From UBA11740 sp035635855 (lineage in GTDB: Bacteria; Acidobacteriota; Blastocatellia; Pyrinomonadales; Pyrinomonadaceae): DNA of 64,000 bases. Numbering within the stretch: position 1 is the first letter of the stretch; each line of letters opens with the position of its first letter. The notes beneath the pieces were generated by a model, which saw nothing but the letters and a program-made list of their open reading frames with translations, was not told where the DNA came from and did no database searches. The position numbers were made by a program, and so were the translations under genes. Location of the stretch: positions 186,001-250,000 of the forward strand of contig DASQAF010000006.1 in NCBI GenBank assembly GCA_035635855.1. Reading direction: 5' to 3'. Of the stretch, positions 42,854-52,557 are shown one piece after another.

Positions 42854-43447
42854 CTACGCCTCCACTACACGCATACGACGGAGAATCTTCGCAAGTTCAA
42901 TACGCCCTCGATTGATGCGCGACTTCACCGTTCCCTCAGGTATTTTTAGTAAGTCGACAATCTCCTGATAACTGAGCTCTTCGATGTCGCGCAGGATTAC
43001 GCAGGTGCGCAAGTCCGGCGAAAGCTTGTCGATTCCTGCCTGGACCTGAGCTCCGAGTTCGCGGCGCTCCATCTCCCTTTGCGCCGAACCTCCAGCGGCT
43101 CGCAGATGATATTGGTGAACCTCCAGGTCATCCGCCAATTCGTCCTGGGGGGCGCGTTGCCGTTTGCGATAGTCGTCAATGACCAGGTTTCGAGCCAACC
43201 GCATCAACCAGTTCTGCAAATCACCTTGTTTCGGATTGTACTGTTCGAGTGATCGATAAACCCGAATGAAGACTTCCTGGGTCAGGTCTTCCGCGGAATC
43301 AGCCCGCGATGTGAAGCGGTAAGCGAGGTTATAGATGCGGCGAGTATAGTTTTGGACAATCTCTTCCCAGGCCGCGCCATCGCCTGCCCGGCACCTTCTA
43401 ACTAATTCCGCGCCTTCGTTGGTAGCCAAGCTCTTGGCGGCTCCCAC
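42854..43447 (-). CDS. ECF-type sigma factor (with operon anti-sigma)
   Basis: Region 2 is AEDLTQEVFIRVYRSLEQYN with LQNWLMRLARNLVIDDYRK, and region 4 is LSYQEIVDLLKIPEGTVKSRI. I start at GTG 43447 (GAAKSLATNEGAELVRRC), with GGAGA ten bases before; a TTG at 43549 adds residues with no domain. 197 residues. The operon order sigma, anti-sigma, B-box protein, small membrane protein suggests an envelope-stress regulon. Confidence 0.93.
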   Translation of the reverse strand: MGAAKSLATNEGAELVRRCRAGDGAAWEEIVQNYTRRIYNLAYRFTSRADSAEDLTQEVFIRVYRSLEQYNPKQGDLQNWLMRLARNLVIDDYRKRQRAPQDELADDLEVHQYHLRAAGGSAQREMERRELGAQVQAGIDKLSPDLRTCVILRDIEELSYQEIVDLLKIPEGTVKSRINRGRIELAKILRRMRVVEA

Positions 43448-43739
43448 GTTTTGAGTTCTCCGATTTCGCTGGTCGTTGTCAAAACCGTCGGGTCCTCGCC
43501 CGACTCGAACCGTCTTACGTCCGGCTGCAAAACAAAGTTCCGTTGGCAAATTAATTGACGCGACCCAACGACCATCGCTCCCTAACGAGCCGTATCTTAG
43601 GCGATTCTTGCAAGCACCATTAAACTGTTGTAGGCTTGCGAAGCCACACCATATCTTGTGGTCGCGTTCTGATTTTAGTCAAGTTATCCTCCCGCCCTTT
43701 TTGAAGTAACGTTATTAACTGAGTCGCAAAAAAAGAGCC

Positions 43740-44813
43740 TTGGCAAAATATCGCAAGTACCTGGAATTTGCGGCGCTGCTTCTTCTGGCAGTCGCGATTA
43801 TCTGGTGGTTCGGCCGCCGGCTGGACTGGGTGCAAGTCAAACTCGCCGTCCAAAGATCAGACTGGCGACTAATCCTGCTGGGGGCGGGAATTGTCTTGCT
43901 GGGTTACCTTTGGCGCGCGATTCGTTGGCAGGTACTGCTCGCGCCTTTGACCAAAGCAAGCCTCCGTGAAATCTGGATCGCCACGACGGTGGGATTTGGC
44001 GCCATTTTACTGATTGGCCGCGCCGGCGAGGTTGTACGCCCGGTCGTTTTGCCGATGCGGGACAAGCGCGTGCGCCCGGCCGCGTCTTTTGTCACCATCA
44101 TGGTTGAGCGTTTGTACGACACGATTGCGGTCGTGTCGATTTTCGCCGTTAACCTGCTTTGGCTTAAACCGTCCGCCAACACCGCCGAGGCGTTTTCTCA
44201 GGCTCGCACTGTTGGGTGGCTGCTGGTCGGTCTGCTAGCGGTGATAGTTGTCCTGTTGATTTGGTTCAAACGGCGATCTTCGAGGGTAATTGTTTGGCTG
44301 GATCGAAAGGTCAAGGGAGAATCGCGCCTCGGCGCCAGATTGAAGCGCGCCGTGCTGAGCACGCTGGAGCAACTGGCGACGGCTTTGAGCGTCATGTCGA
44401 ACATCCGCCAATTGACCCTCAGCGTTTGCTTGTCGGTCCTGTTGTGGGGGTCGGTTGCTTTGGGCAATCTCCTGGTTTGCCGTGCGTTTGGATTACCGTT
44501 CGGAATCGCGGAAATACTGTTTGTGATGGGTTGGTCGATGGTCGGCTCGGCGGTCCCGACTCCGGGCGGCGCAGCGGGCGCTTTTCATGCCGCCACAGGC
44601 GCGGCGCTGGTTCTTCTTGGCGTGGCCCGCGAGCAGGCGGCCGCCGTCGCAATCATTCTCCACCTGGTAGACTTCGCTCCCGCGGCGTTGTTTGGCTTCT
44701 TCTATTTTCTGCGCGGTGACATCAACATTACTCGTCTGCGCGCCCTGATTTCCGTGCAATCGGTCGAGCACGCGGTGGAAGACGAGAGAGTCGCGCTGGC
44801 TGAAGGCGCGTGA
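43740..44813 (+). CDS. LPG synthase transmembrane-region (AglD-like) protein
   Basis: Lysylphosphatidylglycerol synthase TM family (UPF0104). 357 residues, TTG start, ~7-8 membrane helices. The family pattern is seen in WRAIRWQVLLAPL, TTVGFGAILLIGRAGEVVRP and VPTPGGAAGAFHA. Such proteins flip or bind lipid-linked substrates; which one is unknown. It is upstream of nrdR with 43 bp between, on the same strand. Confidence 0.85.
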   Translation: MAKYRKYLEFAALLLLAVAIIWWFGRRLDWVQVKLAVQRSDWRLILLGAGIVLLGYLWRAIRWQVLLAPLTKASLREIWIATTVGFGAILLIGRAGEVVRPVVLPMRDKRVRPAASFVTIMVERLYDTIAVVSIFAVNLLWLKPSANTAEAFSQARTVGWLLVGLLAVIVVLLIWFKRRSSRVIVWLDRKVKGESRLGARLKRAVLSTLEQLATALSVMSNIRQLTLSVCLSVLLWGSVALGNLLVCRAFGLPFGIAEILFVMGWSMVGSAVPTPGGAAGAFHAATGAALVLLGVAREQAAAVAIILHLVDFAPAALFGFFYFLRGDINITRLRALISVQSVEHAVEDERVALAEGA

Positions 44814-44856
44814 CAATGCTTGAGCACAAGTTAACAACAGTGAGGATCGAAAAACT

Positions 44857-45336
44857 ATGAAATGCCCCTTCTGCGGTTTTATTGAAGACAAAGTCGTTGA
44901 CTCGCGCGAGTCGCGGGAAGGCGATTCGATTCGGAGACGCCGTGAATGCTTAAAGTGCGAGCGGCGCTTTACCTCCTATGAGCGAATAGACCAGATCCCC
45001 TACATGGTGACCAAGAAAGACCAAACGCGCGAGACTTTCGATCGGAACAAAGTAATGGCGGGACTCTTGCGCGCCTGTGAGAAGCGACCAATTCCGCCGG
45101 CGAAGCTGGATAGTATCGTTAATGCCGTGGAAAAGTACGTGCAGGAGTCTCCGGAGCGCGAACGGCCCACCAGCAAGATCGGCGAACTGATCATGCGCCG
45201 CTTGAAAGAATTGGATAAGGTGGCGTACGTGCGATTTGCGTCCGTTTATCTTGAGTTCGAGGACGTCTCCGAATTCATGAATGAATTGAAGACCCTGGTG
45301 CGGGCGCGCCAGGGCGGCATGCCAAAGAGGACCTAG
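44857..45336 (+). CDS. nrdR: Transcriptional repressor NrdR
   Basis: 159 residues. Zinc ribbon CPFC (3-6) and CLKC (31-34), followed by the ATP-cone (VTKKDQTRETFDRNKVMAGLLRAC). Represses ribonucleotide reductase genes by reading the ATP/dATP state. Start with GAGG nine bases upstream. It is two bases from the next gene and heads a short operon with hsp20 and lon. Confidence 0.97.
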   Translation: MKCPFCGFIEDKVVDSRESREGDSIRRRRECLKCERRFTSYERIDQIPYMVTKKDQTRETFDRNKVMAGLLRACEKRPIPPAKLDSIVNAVEKYVQESPERERPTSKIGELIMRRLKELDKVAYVRFASVYLEFEDVSEFMNELKTLVRARQGGMPKRT

Positions 45337-45338
45337 GA

Positions 45339-45608
45339 TTGATCGGTCGAGCGTTTCTTGGGATCCAAAATGCGGTCGCGGCAAACTTTTTGAACCCGCT
45401 CACGCTTTTCGGTTTATTTGCGGTAACTGCGATGTTGGTTTGCTACGCGTTCGAAAAGCGCAGCCATTGGTTCGTGCTCGGATTTGCCCTGGCCTGTGTG
45501 TTAGGGTCGCTTTACGGTTTTCTGCAGGGCGCATGGCCATTTGGATTGATTGAGTTTATTTGGGCGCTGATAGCGGTGCGGCGTTGGCGTACCAGCGGAC
45601 GGACTTAA
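45339..45608 (+). CDS. Small membrane protein, 89 aa
   Basis: TTG start three bases after the nrdR stop. Two hydrophobic segments (LTLFGLFAVTAMLVCYAF and WFVLGFALACVLGSLYGFLQ) and GAWPFGLIEFIWALIAVRRW at the end, a conserved tail seen in small DUF proteins of bacteria. Coupled to nrdR by spacing. Function unknown. Confidence 0.78.
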   Translation: MIGRAFLGIQNAVAANFLNPLTLFGLFAVTAMLVCYAFEKRSHWFVLGFALACVLGSLYGFLQGAWPFGLIEFIWALIAVRRWRTSGRT

Positions 45609-45609
45609 C

Positions 45610-46086
45610 ATGGTTAAGAGTGTAGGCGCGGCGGGTCTGGAACGGATCGAGCTTAAGCGTTTGACTGAACGCATCGGGCGACTTTTTTCAGTCTTACAGG
45701 AAGCCGCCGAAGCGCAAGTGCCGACGATCGCGGGCGCATGGGCGCCGCCGGTCGACCTTTGCGAGACAGCCAACGCGATTTGCCTGCGCATCGAACTACC
45801 GGGGGTGACTGCCAGTCAGATCAAGATTGGCTTGCACAGTAACAAGTTGCGCATTTGTGGCGAAAAGAAGAAACGGCGTTCCCGGCAGCGAATCGTGACG
45901 CATCTTTGTTCCGAACGAAGCTATGGCCAATTTAATCGAGAGGTACCCCTGCGTTGGACGATCAGCGTAAAGGATGCGACTGCTGAGTTGGCAAACGGCG
46001 TTCTGACAATCCATTTGCCGAAGATAAAAGATCGCCGCGGGTCGGAATTCAGAGTTCCCATTGCCGAGGCCGGAGTGACCGATTAG
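45610..46086 (+). CDS. Hsp20/alpha-crystallin small heat-shock protein
   Basis: 158 residues with the alpha-crystallin domain: ELPGVTASQIKIGLHSNKL, YGQFNREVPLRW and AELANGVLTIHLPK. Holdase chaperone. The C-terminal I-x-I motif is present only loosely (FRVPIAEA). It starts 2 bp after the small membrane gene and ends 20 bp before lon, so chaperone and protease are coordinated. Confidence 0.93.
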   Translation: MVKSVGAAGLERIELKRLTERIGRLFSVLQEAAEAQVPTIAGAWAPPVDLCETANAICLRIELPGVTASQIKIGLHSNKLRICGEKKKRRSRQRIVTHLCSERSYGQFNREVPLRWTISVKDATAELANGVLTIHLPKIKDRRGSEFRVPIAEAGVTD

Positions 46087-46106
46087 GAAGAAATCAGATT
46101 CATAAA

Positions 46107-48563
46107 ATGTCAGAAAACATTAACGAAGAACTTACTGAAGGACTCGCACTCAACGAAGCTGAGCCGCAGTTGCAGATCCCCGACGAGTTACCGCTACTGC
46201 CGCTGCGCGACATTGTGATTTACCCGTTCATGATCGTGCCGCTGTTTGTTTCGCGTGACCGATCGATTCGGGCCGTCGACGAAGCGCTTGGGGAGCATCG
46301 GATGATCCTGCTCGCCTGTCAGAAGGATCTTGATAAGGAAGAACCGCAGCAGGACGATCTCCATCAGGTCGGAACCGTGGCCGTAATTATGAGAATGCTG
46401 AAGCTGCCCGACGGGCGCATTCGCATTCTCGTCCAGGGTGTGTCGCGCGCACAAATTAAATCGGTGAATTCAGCTGGCGAGTTTTTGCTGGCGAAATTGC
46501 AGGTGATGCCGGAAGTGCTGGCGCCTGAGCGATCGCTCGAGGTTGAAGCACTGATGCGCAATGTGCGCGGGTCGATGGAAAAGGCGGCAAACCTTGGCAA
46601 GAACATCTCTCCGGAAGTAATGGCCATCATCGCGAATCTCGACGACGCGGGCCGGCTGGCGGATCTCTCCGCCTCGAACCTGGAACTGAAAGTCGAAGAC
46701 GCACAATCCGTGCTCGAGATTGCGGACACCACTGCGCGGCTCAGACGCGTAAACGAGCTGCTCAACAAAGAAATCGAAGTGCTGACCGTGCAGCAGGAAA
46801 TCAATACGCAGGCGCGGGCCGATATAGATAGATCACAGCGCGAATTCTATCTACGCCAGCAGATGAAGGCCATTCAGACCGAATTGGGGGAAGGGAACGA
46901 GCTGGCTGAGGAGCTGCAACAGTTCCGCGAGAAAGTTGAAGTGGCCAAGATGCCTAAGCCCGCTGAGGAAGAGACGCTGCGGCAACTAAAGAAGCTCGAA
47001 CGCATGCATCCTGATGCGGCTGAAACTGCAACGCTGCGCAACTGGATGGAGATTATGACCGACTTGCCGTGGTCAAAGTCTTCCAAAGACAATCTCGACC
47101 TGCATAAAGCTGAGCGCATTTTGAACGAGGATCACTACGGATTAGAGAAGGTGAAAGAGCGCATCATCGAAGCTCTGGCCGTGCGCAAACTGAAAGAGAA
47201 ACCAAAGGGACCGATCCTATGTTTGGTTGGCCCGCCAGGTGTGGGCAAAACGAGTCTGGGACGCTCGATCGCGCGCGCTTTGGGTCGAAAGTTCATGCGG
47301 CTCAGCCTTGGGGGCGTCCATGATGAAGCTGAGATTCGCGGTCACCGTCGCACTTATGTCGGCGCGATGCCCGGCCGCATCATCCAGGCAATCCAGCAAG
47401 CCGGCACGAACAATCCACTGATCATGCTCGATGAGATCGACAAGGTCGGCGCGGACTTTCGTGGAGACCCGTCGTCCGCACTGCTCGAAGTTCTCGACCC
47501 GGAACAGAACAATAGTTTTCGCGATAACTACCTGGGCGTCACGTTTGATTTGTCGAACGTGATTTTCATGACCACGGCAAATATTCTGGACACGGTCCAA
47601 TCGGCCTTGCGCGATCGTATGGAAGTGATCCGCCTTGCCGGATATACCGAAGAAGAGAAGCTGGAGATAGCTTATCGCCACTTGTTACCCAAGCAAATGG
47701 ACGAAAATGGTATCACTTCACGTGACTTGAATTTTTCGCGCACAGCTCTCACAGCGATGATTCAGCGCTATACCCACGAAGCTGGTCTCCGCCAACTCGA
47801 ACGAGAGATCGGATCGATCTGCCGCAAAGTCGCTCGACGTATTGGGGAAGGCCAGAACGGTGTCGTCCGTGTCTCGCTCAAAAATTTGCACGAATTTCTG
47901 GGCGCGCCCAAAGTTATTCCCGAAGAGGTCTTGAAGAAAGACCAGATTGGTGTCGCGACCGGGCTTGCCTGGACGGTGGTCGGTGGAGACGTCCTGTTTG
48001 TCGAAGCCTTGCGCATGAAAGGAAAAGGAAGTCTGGTCCTGACTGGGCAGCTTGGCGAAATAATGCGCGAGTCAGCGCAGGCAGCATATTCGTACGCCAA
48101 GTCGCGCGCCAAAGAGCTGCAAATAGATCCGGACGACTTCAGCAAGTTCGATTTGCATATTCACATTCCCGAGGGAGCAATTCCCAAGGATGGTCCGTCT
48201 GCCGGCATCACCCTGGCTACGGCTCTGATCTCGGCTTTATCGCTGAGACCGGTGCGAAAAGATGTGGCCATGACCGGCGAAATCACTTTGCGCGGTAATG
48301 TTCTGGCGGTGGGAGGCATCAAAGAGAAGGTTCTGGCTGCGCGGCGTGCGCGGGTGACCAAGATCATTATGCCGGCACTAAATCGCAGGGATTTGGACGA
48401 AGTACCGAAGGAGCTGTTCAAGGACATTGAATTGGTCTTTGTGGACAATATGCGACAGGTCATCCGGGAGGCGTTAAAGGATAAGGTGGTACCCGCGCTT
48501 GGGTCTACGCAGCGACCTGTTCGCCTGCCCCAGGCCGCCAGTGGACGTCGTGATTTTCGATAG
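46107..48563 (+). CDS. lon: ATP-dependent protease Lon
   Basis: 818 residues. The N-terminal substrate domain (LPLLPLRDIVIYPFMIVPLF) is followed by coiled coil and AAA+ Walker A GPPGVGKT (375-382). The catalytic dyad is S698 in GPSAG and K741 in KEKVLAARR, 43 residues apart as in E. coli. It destroys misfolded proteins and can degrade tmRNA-tagged ones. It shares the nrdR-hsp20 transcription unit. Confidence 0.97.
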   Translation: MSENINEELTEGLALNEAEPQLQIPDELPLLPLRDIVIYPFMIVPLFVSRDRSIRAVDEALGEHRMILLACQKDLDKEEPQQDDLHQVGTVAVIMRMLKLPDGRIRILVQGVSRAQIKSVNSAGEFLLAKLQVMPEVLAPERSLEVEALMRNVRGSMEKAANLGKNISPEVMAIIANLDDAGRLADLSASNLELKVEDAQSVLEIADTTARLRRVNELLNKEIEVLTVQQEINTQARADIDRSQREFYLRQQMKAIQTELGEGNELAEELQQFREKVEVAKMPKPAEEETLRQLKKLERMHPDAAETATLRNWMEIMTDLPWSKSSKDNLDLHKAERILNEDHYGLEKVKERIIEALAVRKLKEKPKGPILCLVGPPGVGKTSLGRSIARALGRKFMRLSLGGVHDEAEIRGHRRTYVGAMPGRIIQAIQQAGTNNPLIMLDEIDKVGADFRGDPSSALLEVLDPEQNNSFRDNYLGVTFDLSNVIFMTTANILDTVQSALRDRMEVIRLAGYTEEEKLEIAYRHLLPKQMDENGITSRDLNFSRTALTAMIQRYTHEAGLRQLEREIGSICRKVARRIGEGQNGVVRVSLKNLHEFLGAPKVIPEEVLKKDQIGVATGLAWTVVGGDVLFVEALRMKGKGSLVLTGQLGEIMRESAQAAYSYAKSRAKELQIDPDDFSKFDLHIHIPEGAIPKDGPSAGITLATALISALSLRPVRKDVAMTGEITLRGNVLAVGGIKEKVLAARRARVTKIIMPALNRRDLDEVPKELFKDIELVFVDNMRQVIREALKDKVVPALGSTQRPVRLPQAASGRRDFR

Positions 48564-48601
48564 CTGCTGGAAATTAAGTAACCCAGGGGAGTTGGCAGCA
48601 T

Positions 48602-48718
48602 ATGACGGAGGGCAGCGACCGGAGCCAAACGACCAGAAGGTTGCTTTTGTGGCTGCTTTTGTTGTTGTTGGTGCTGGCGCCGCCATTGATCGCGGTGCTG
48701 CTCTTCATGAGCGTGTAG
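48602..48718 (+). CDS. Single-helix membrane peptide, 38 aa
   Basis: ATG 48602 to TAG 48716: a short polar head (MTEGSDRSQTTRR) then a membrane helix of mostly Leu/Val (LLLWLLLLLLVLAPPLIAVL) and MSV. GGGAG lies about ten bases upstream. It is 38 bp after the lon stop, on the same strand. Shape and spacing fit a small membrane-regulator peptide, but no family is known to me, and Leu-rich frames can arise by chance. Confidence 0.5.
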   Translation: MTEGSDRSQTTRRLLLWLLLLLLVLAPPLIAVLLFMSV

Positions 48719-48780
48719 GGATTGCGGATCTCTGTGGAAAACAAGGGGCTTTCAGGCCGATTTTGCTGAATTACTTTGGT

Positions 48781-48807
48781 TTGACACCCCCTGACTCGTG
48801 TGATAAC
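48781..48807 (+). promoter_or_regulatory. Candidate promoter for the lytic transglycosylase gene
   Basis: TTGACA (48781-48786) and GATAAC (48802-48807), spacer 15 bp, which is short; a shifted -10 at TAACCT gives 17. About 160 bp before the gene. Confidence 0.4.
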
Positions 48808-48969
48808 CTCGGCCCTCAGGTGGCCGATTTTCAAGCCACGAAAAACCGGAACTTTTCCACATTCCGTATGGTTTAGTAGTTTACTAGTAGTGAATGCCGC
48901 AGGTGCGACTCAGGTGGAAGTCGCAGTCGTGGATTCGCCCAAAGCATTATCAGAGGAGAACAACGATTG

Positions 48970-50721
48970 ATGACCCGTAGTCCCATTAGTTTAGCTGCGA
49001 GCGCCTTTTTATTTGCCGCAGCGATTTTCATTCCCGCAGTTGTCCAGGCCCAGCCCGGCGGTTCTTCCGCCCGCGAGATTCAAACCGAGGTTCAGAAAAC
49101 TGACCCACGCGTAGATCAGATCATTGAGCGCGCCAACGATCATTTTCGCAACGGCAAACTCAACCTGGAAGATAACAAGCGCGACCAGGCTCGCGATGAA
49201 TTCGACAAGGCCGTGGACGAGATTCTGATGTCCGGGCTCGATGTGCGCGGCAGTCAGCGTCTGCAGACCTTCTACCTTGAGTTGGTCGAGAAGGTTTATC
49301 GCGAAGAGGTGCCGCTAATTCAAGCCACGCCACAACAGAACGCGACACCGGTTGTCGCGCAGGGACCGGCGAATCCGAAGGCTGAGCAAACCGAGGTCGC
49401 CAGAGTCCAGCAGCCGAAGCAGGTGATGATTGGTTTCCGGCAGCAGGGTTTCGATCCTTCACCGCTCGATCCGCTTAGCAAACTAATCCTGACCGAAACC
49501 GAAAAGAAAGTTTCTGAGACGGACATCGCCGAACTCGAGCAGGCAAAGAACTCGCTCGACTTTAACTTCACGACCAATCCGCTTATTCAGCAGTACATCA
49601 ACTACTACCAGGGACGCGGACGCTCGACGATGGAAGCCGGTCTGCGGCGTTCAGGTCGATACATGAAGATCGCGCGTGAAACTTTCCGTCGCGAGGGCGT
49701 GCCTGAAGACATTACCTGGCTCGGTCAGGTGGAAAGTGCGTGGAGCCCGAGGGCCCGCTCCTGGGCCGCGGCGTCTGGTTTGTGGCAGTTCGTGAGCGGC
49801 ACGGGCACGCAGTACGGATTGCGTCAGACTGCCTGGGTTGATGAGCGTAACGGTATTGAAAAACCTACCGGCGCCTCGGCCAGGTACTTGAAAGACCTCG
49901 CCAAGCGCTACAACGGCGACTGGCTGCTGGCCATGGCGGCCTACAACACCGGTGCCTTGAATGTCGATCGCGCCATCTCCCGCGCGGGTGCAGCGAACTA
50001 CTGGAAGATTTATCCGTACATTGCCCAGGAGACGCGCAACTACGTTCCTAATATTCTGGCCGTGATCCTAATCGCGAAGAATCCCGAAAAGTATGGCTTT
50101 CATGGGATTCGGCCCGAGGCTCCCATGGCGTTTGACAGCGTCGCGGTTCAGTACGCCACCAGTTTGCGTTTGATTGCCGACGCGACCGACAGCAGCGTTG
50201 ACTATATCGAAGCGTTGAATCCGGAACTTAGACGTGACACCACTCCGCGAGGCGAGTCGTACATAGTTCGCGTGCCCGCGGGTAAGTCGAAACAGCTTGC
50301 GTCTGTTCTTAAACGCGTTCCTAACGATCGGCGTGACACAGCGCGAGTGATTACAATAGCTCCGGGAGAAGAGTTACAGTCGGTTGCGAATCGGACGGGC
50401 GTCAGCGTCGCAACGCTGCAATCAATGAACGCGGGAACCGACACCAAGTCGACGAATAAACTGGTTGTTCCTAACAACAGTGTCAGGTTAACCAACTGGC
50501 GCCGAAACACACCGACGACAGCGGACGCAAACAGTGCTCCCAGTCTGACCAAGGTACGCGCTCGCAAGGGTGACACGATTGCCAGGATTGCCGCCGCGCA
50601 TAAATTGTCTGCCGACGAGTTGGCACGGCTGAATGGCATTGGACCCGATGTTGAGTTGCAGGCCGGACAGGAAATCAAGCTGCCGGGCGCACCGAGTGCC
50701 CCCAGTTCGCGACGGAAATAA
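48970..50721 (+). CDS. mltD: MltD-like lytic transglycosylase with LysM domains
   Basis: Secreted murein hydrolase. Signal peptide ends near QAQPGG. The catalytic Glu255 is in GQVESAWSPRARSWAAAS, with SGLWQFVSGTGTQYGL and AAYNTGALNVDRAI completing the SLT fold. Two LysM repeats follow (ITIAPGEELQSVANRTGVS and VRARKGDTIARIAAAHKLS). 583 residues. The ATG at 48970 is used; TTG 48967 is the other reading, with GGAG nearer to it. A terminator hairpin follows. Confidence 0.95.
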   Translation: MTRSPISLAASAFLFAAAIFIPAVVQAQPGGSSAREIQTEVQKTDPRVDQIIERANDHFRNGKLNLEDNKRDQARDEFDKAVDEILMSGLDVRGSQRLQTFYLELVEKVYREEVPLIQATPQQNATPVVAQGPANPKAEQTEVARVQQPKQVMIGFRQQGFDPSPLDPLSKLILTETEKKVSETDIAELEQAKNSLDFNFTTNPLIQQYINYYQGRGRSTMEAGLRRSGRYMKIARETFRREGVPEDITWLGQVESAWSPRARSWAAASGLWQFVSGTGTQYGLRQTAWVDERNGIEKPTGASARYLKDLAKRYNGDWLLAMAAYNTGALNVDRAISRAGAANYWKIYPYIAQETRNYVPNILAVILIAKNPEKYGFHGIRPEAPMAFDSVAVQYATSLRLIADATDSSVDYIEALNPELRRDTTPRGESYIVRVPAGKSKQLASVLKRVPNDRRDTARVITIAPGEELQSVANRTGVSVATLQSMNAGTDTKSTNKLVVPNNSVRLTNWRRNTPTTADANSAPSLTKVRARKGDTIARIAAAHKLSADELARLNGIGPDVELQAGQEIKLPGAPSAPSSRRK

Positions 50722-50789
50722 TTCGTTGCCAGTTGTCTGAATAAGTAAGTGATAGACGGTCGCTTTAATGCGACCGATAAAAAAATGGC

Positions 50790-50815
50790 GAGCGCGCTTC
50801 GGAAGAGGCGCGCTC
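50790..50815 (+). terminator. Hairpin after the lytic transglycosylase gene
   Basis: GAGCGCGC / GCGCGCTC perfect 8-bp stem, 10-nt loop, then a weak T-containing tail (GTGCTCGTTT). 68 bp past the stop. Confidence 0.5.
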
Positions 50816-50830
50816 GTGCTCGTTTAAGTA

Positions 50831-50914
50831 GCGCAGACTTCGGTCTGTGTAATCCATGAAAGCGGCCACCGTCATAATCTGGATTCCAATCAGAGACTAA
50901 AAGTCTGGGTCACA
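50831..50914. repeat. Hairpin doublet, family CAGACTTCGGTCTG
   Basis: Left arm CAGAC-TTCG-GTCTG (50834-50847), right arm AGACT-AAA-AGTCT (50894-50906). The arms are inverse-related and match the build of the other doublets in this window. They lie just upstream of the YifB-type gene. Confidence 0.5.
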
Positions 50915-50921
50915 AACTCCC

Positions 50922-52487
50922 ATGCTCTTCCGCACCCAATCCGCCGCCGTCTATGGCATCGACGCCAATCTGGTCGACGTGGAAGTCGATCTTACTCCGG
51001 TGCGGAACGAGACGGACACTCCCGCAACGGTCACCATCGTCGGCCTGCCTGATCTCGCCGTTCGCGAATCGCGCGAGCGCATCCGAGCGGCCATTAACAA
51101 CAGCGCGTTCTTTTTTCCCTTTCACAAGACCACAATCAACCTGGCGCCGGCCGACGTCCGCAAGGAAGGCGCCAGTTTCGATCTGCCGATTGCCCTCGGC
51201 ATTCTGGGGGCCAACGGCGATCTGGGCGACACGAAGCATCTGACCGACATTCTGTCCGTGGGCGAGCTATCGCTCGATGGACGAGTTCGTCCGATCCGTG
51301 GCGCGTTGCCAATTGCGCTGCGCGCGCGGCAATCCGAAGCGAAACACATCTTGCTGCCAGACGAAAACGCAAAAGAGGCGGCCGTCGTTTCTGATGTCAA
51401 CGTATATGCGGTCACCGATCTGCGGAACGCCGTAGAAATGATCGCGGCCATTAGATCCGAGAATCCTCCGCCGCCAATTCGCGTCGATCCGGCGGAACTG
51501 CTAATTCATGACGAGCGCTACGCCGTCGACTTTCGCGAAGTGCGCGGCCAGCAGGCTGCCAAACGGGCTCTCGAAGTTGCGACTGCCGGCGGACACAACA
51601 TCTTACTCATCGGTCCGCCCGGCTCAGGAAAGACGATGCTGGCAAAACGGCTGCCGACGATTCTGCCACCGCTCGAATTTGAAGCCGCGCTGGAACTAAC
51701 CAAGATTCATTCCGTCGCCGGATTGACGGGCCGCGCCGGACTGGTAACGGAGAGACCCTTTAGATCGCCCCATCACACGATCAGCGACGCAGGCCTGGTT
51801 GGCGGCGGGGCAATACCGCGCCCAGGAGAAGTTTCGCTGGCCCATCAGGGAGTTCTGTTCCTGGACGAACTGCCTGAATTCGATCGCAGCGTGCTGGAAG
51901 TTTTGCGGCAGCCGCTCGAAGATCAGAAAGTAACTATCAGCCGCGCCGCGATGTCCCTGACTTTTCCCGCTTCGTTCATGTTGGCGGCTGCAATGAATCC
52001 CTGTCCCTGCGGATTTTGGAATGACCCGACGCGTGAGTGTCGCTGCACGCCGCTGCAAATTCAACGCTATGTTGGCCGCATCTCCGGGCCGCTACTGGAT
52101 CGCATCGACATTCACATCGACGTTCCCGCCGTTCGCTTTCGCGAGCTTACCGGCGATACACCACCCGACGCTGAAGATTCCGCGATGATCCGCCAGCGCG
52201 TTATCAACGCGCGGGAACGCCAACGCGCACGGTTCGCCGCGGAGGGAATCTTTTCAAACGCCACGATGACTCCGCGTCTAATTCGCCGTTACTGCCGGAT
52301 CGATGCCGAAGGCGAAACGATGCTGGAACGCGCGATGTTGCGGCTCGGCTTATCCGCGCGGGCCTATGATCGAATCCTCAAAGTCAGCCGCACGATCGCC
52401 GATTTGGAAAACTCACCCGACATCCAGTCAACTCACGTTGCCGAAGCGGTGCACTATCGCTCGCTCGATCGGACCTACTGGACGTAA
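50922..52487 (+). CDS. YifB/ComM family magnesium-chelatase-like ATPase
   Basis: 521 residues. An N-terminal Lon-protease-like domain (TPATVTIVGLPDLAVRESRERI, KEGASFDLPIALGIL) precedes the AAA+ domain with Walker A GPPGSGKT (231-238), Walker B VLFLDELPEF and the Mg-chelatase C-terminal (ARAYDRILKVSRTIADLE). ComM drives branch migration in natural transformation in Vibrio and Haemophilus; YifB is uncharacterised. The start is ATG 50922. Confidence 0.93.
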   Translation: MLFRTQSAAVYGIDANLVDVEVDLTPVRNETDTPATVTIVGLPDLAVRESRERIRAAINNSAFFFPFHKTTINLAPADVRKEGASFDLPIALGILGANGDLGDTKHLTDILSVGELSLDGRVRPIRGALPIALRARQSEAKHILLPDENAKEAAVVSDVNVYAVTDLRNAVEMIAAIRSENPPPPIRVDPAELLIHDERYAVDFREVRGQQAAKRALEVATAGGHNILLIGPPGSGKTMLAKRLPTILPPLEFEAALELTKIHSVAGLTGRAGLVTERPFRSPHHTISDAGLVGGGAIPRPGEVSLAHQGVLFLDELPEFDRSVLEVLRQPLEDQKVTISRAAMSLTFPASFMLAAAMNPCPCGFWNDPTRECRCTPLQIQRYVGRISGPLLDRIDIHIDVPAVRFRELTGDTPPDAEDSAMIRQRVINARERQRARFAAEGIFSNATMTPRLIRRYCRIDAEGETMLERAMLRLGLSARAYDRILKVSRTIADLENSPDIQSTHVAEAVHYRSLDRTYWT

Positions 52488-52557
52488 GCAAGAGCTTTGC
52501 CGTGGCACTCTCGGAGAGTAAGATTGGGCGCCCAATCCCGCCCTCAGGAGGAGACTC

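Noticed and set aside
48499..48876. 125-codon plus-strand frame overlapping the end of lon
   Set aside because: It overlaps lon out of frame and the 38-residue peptide frame; the composition is that of a shadow frame.
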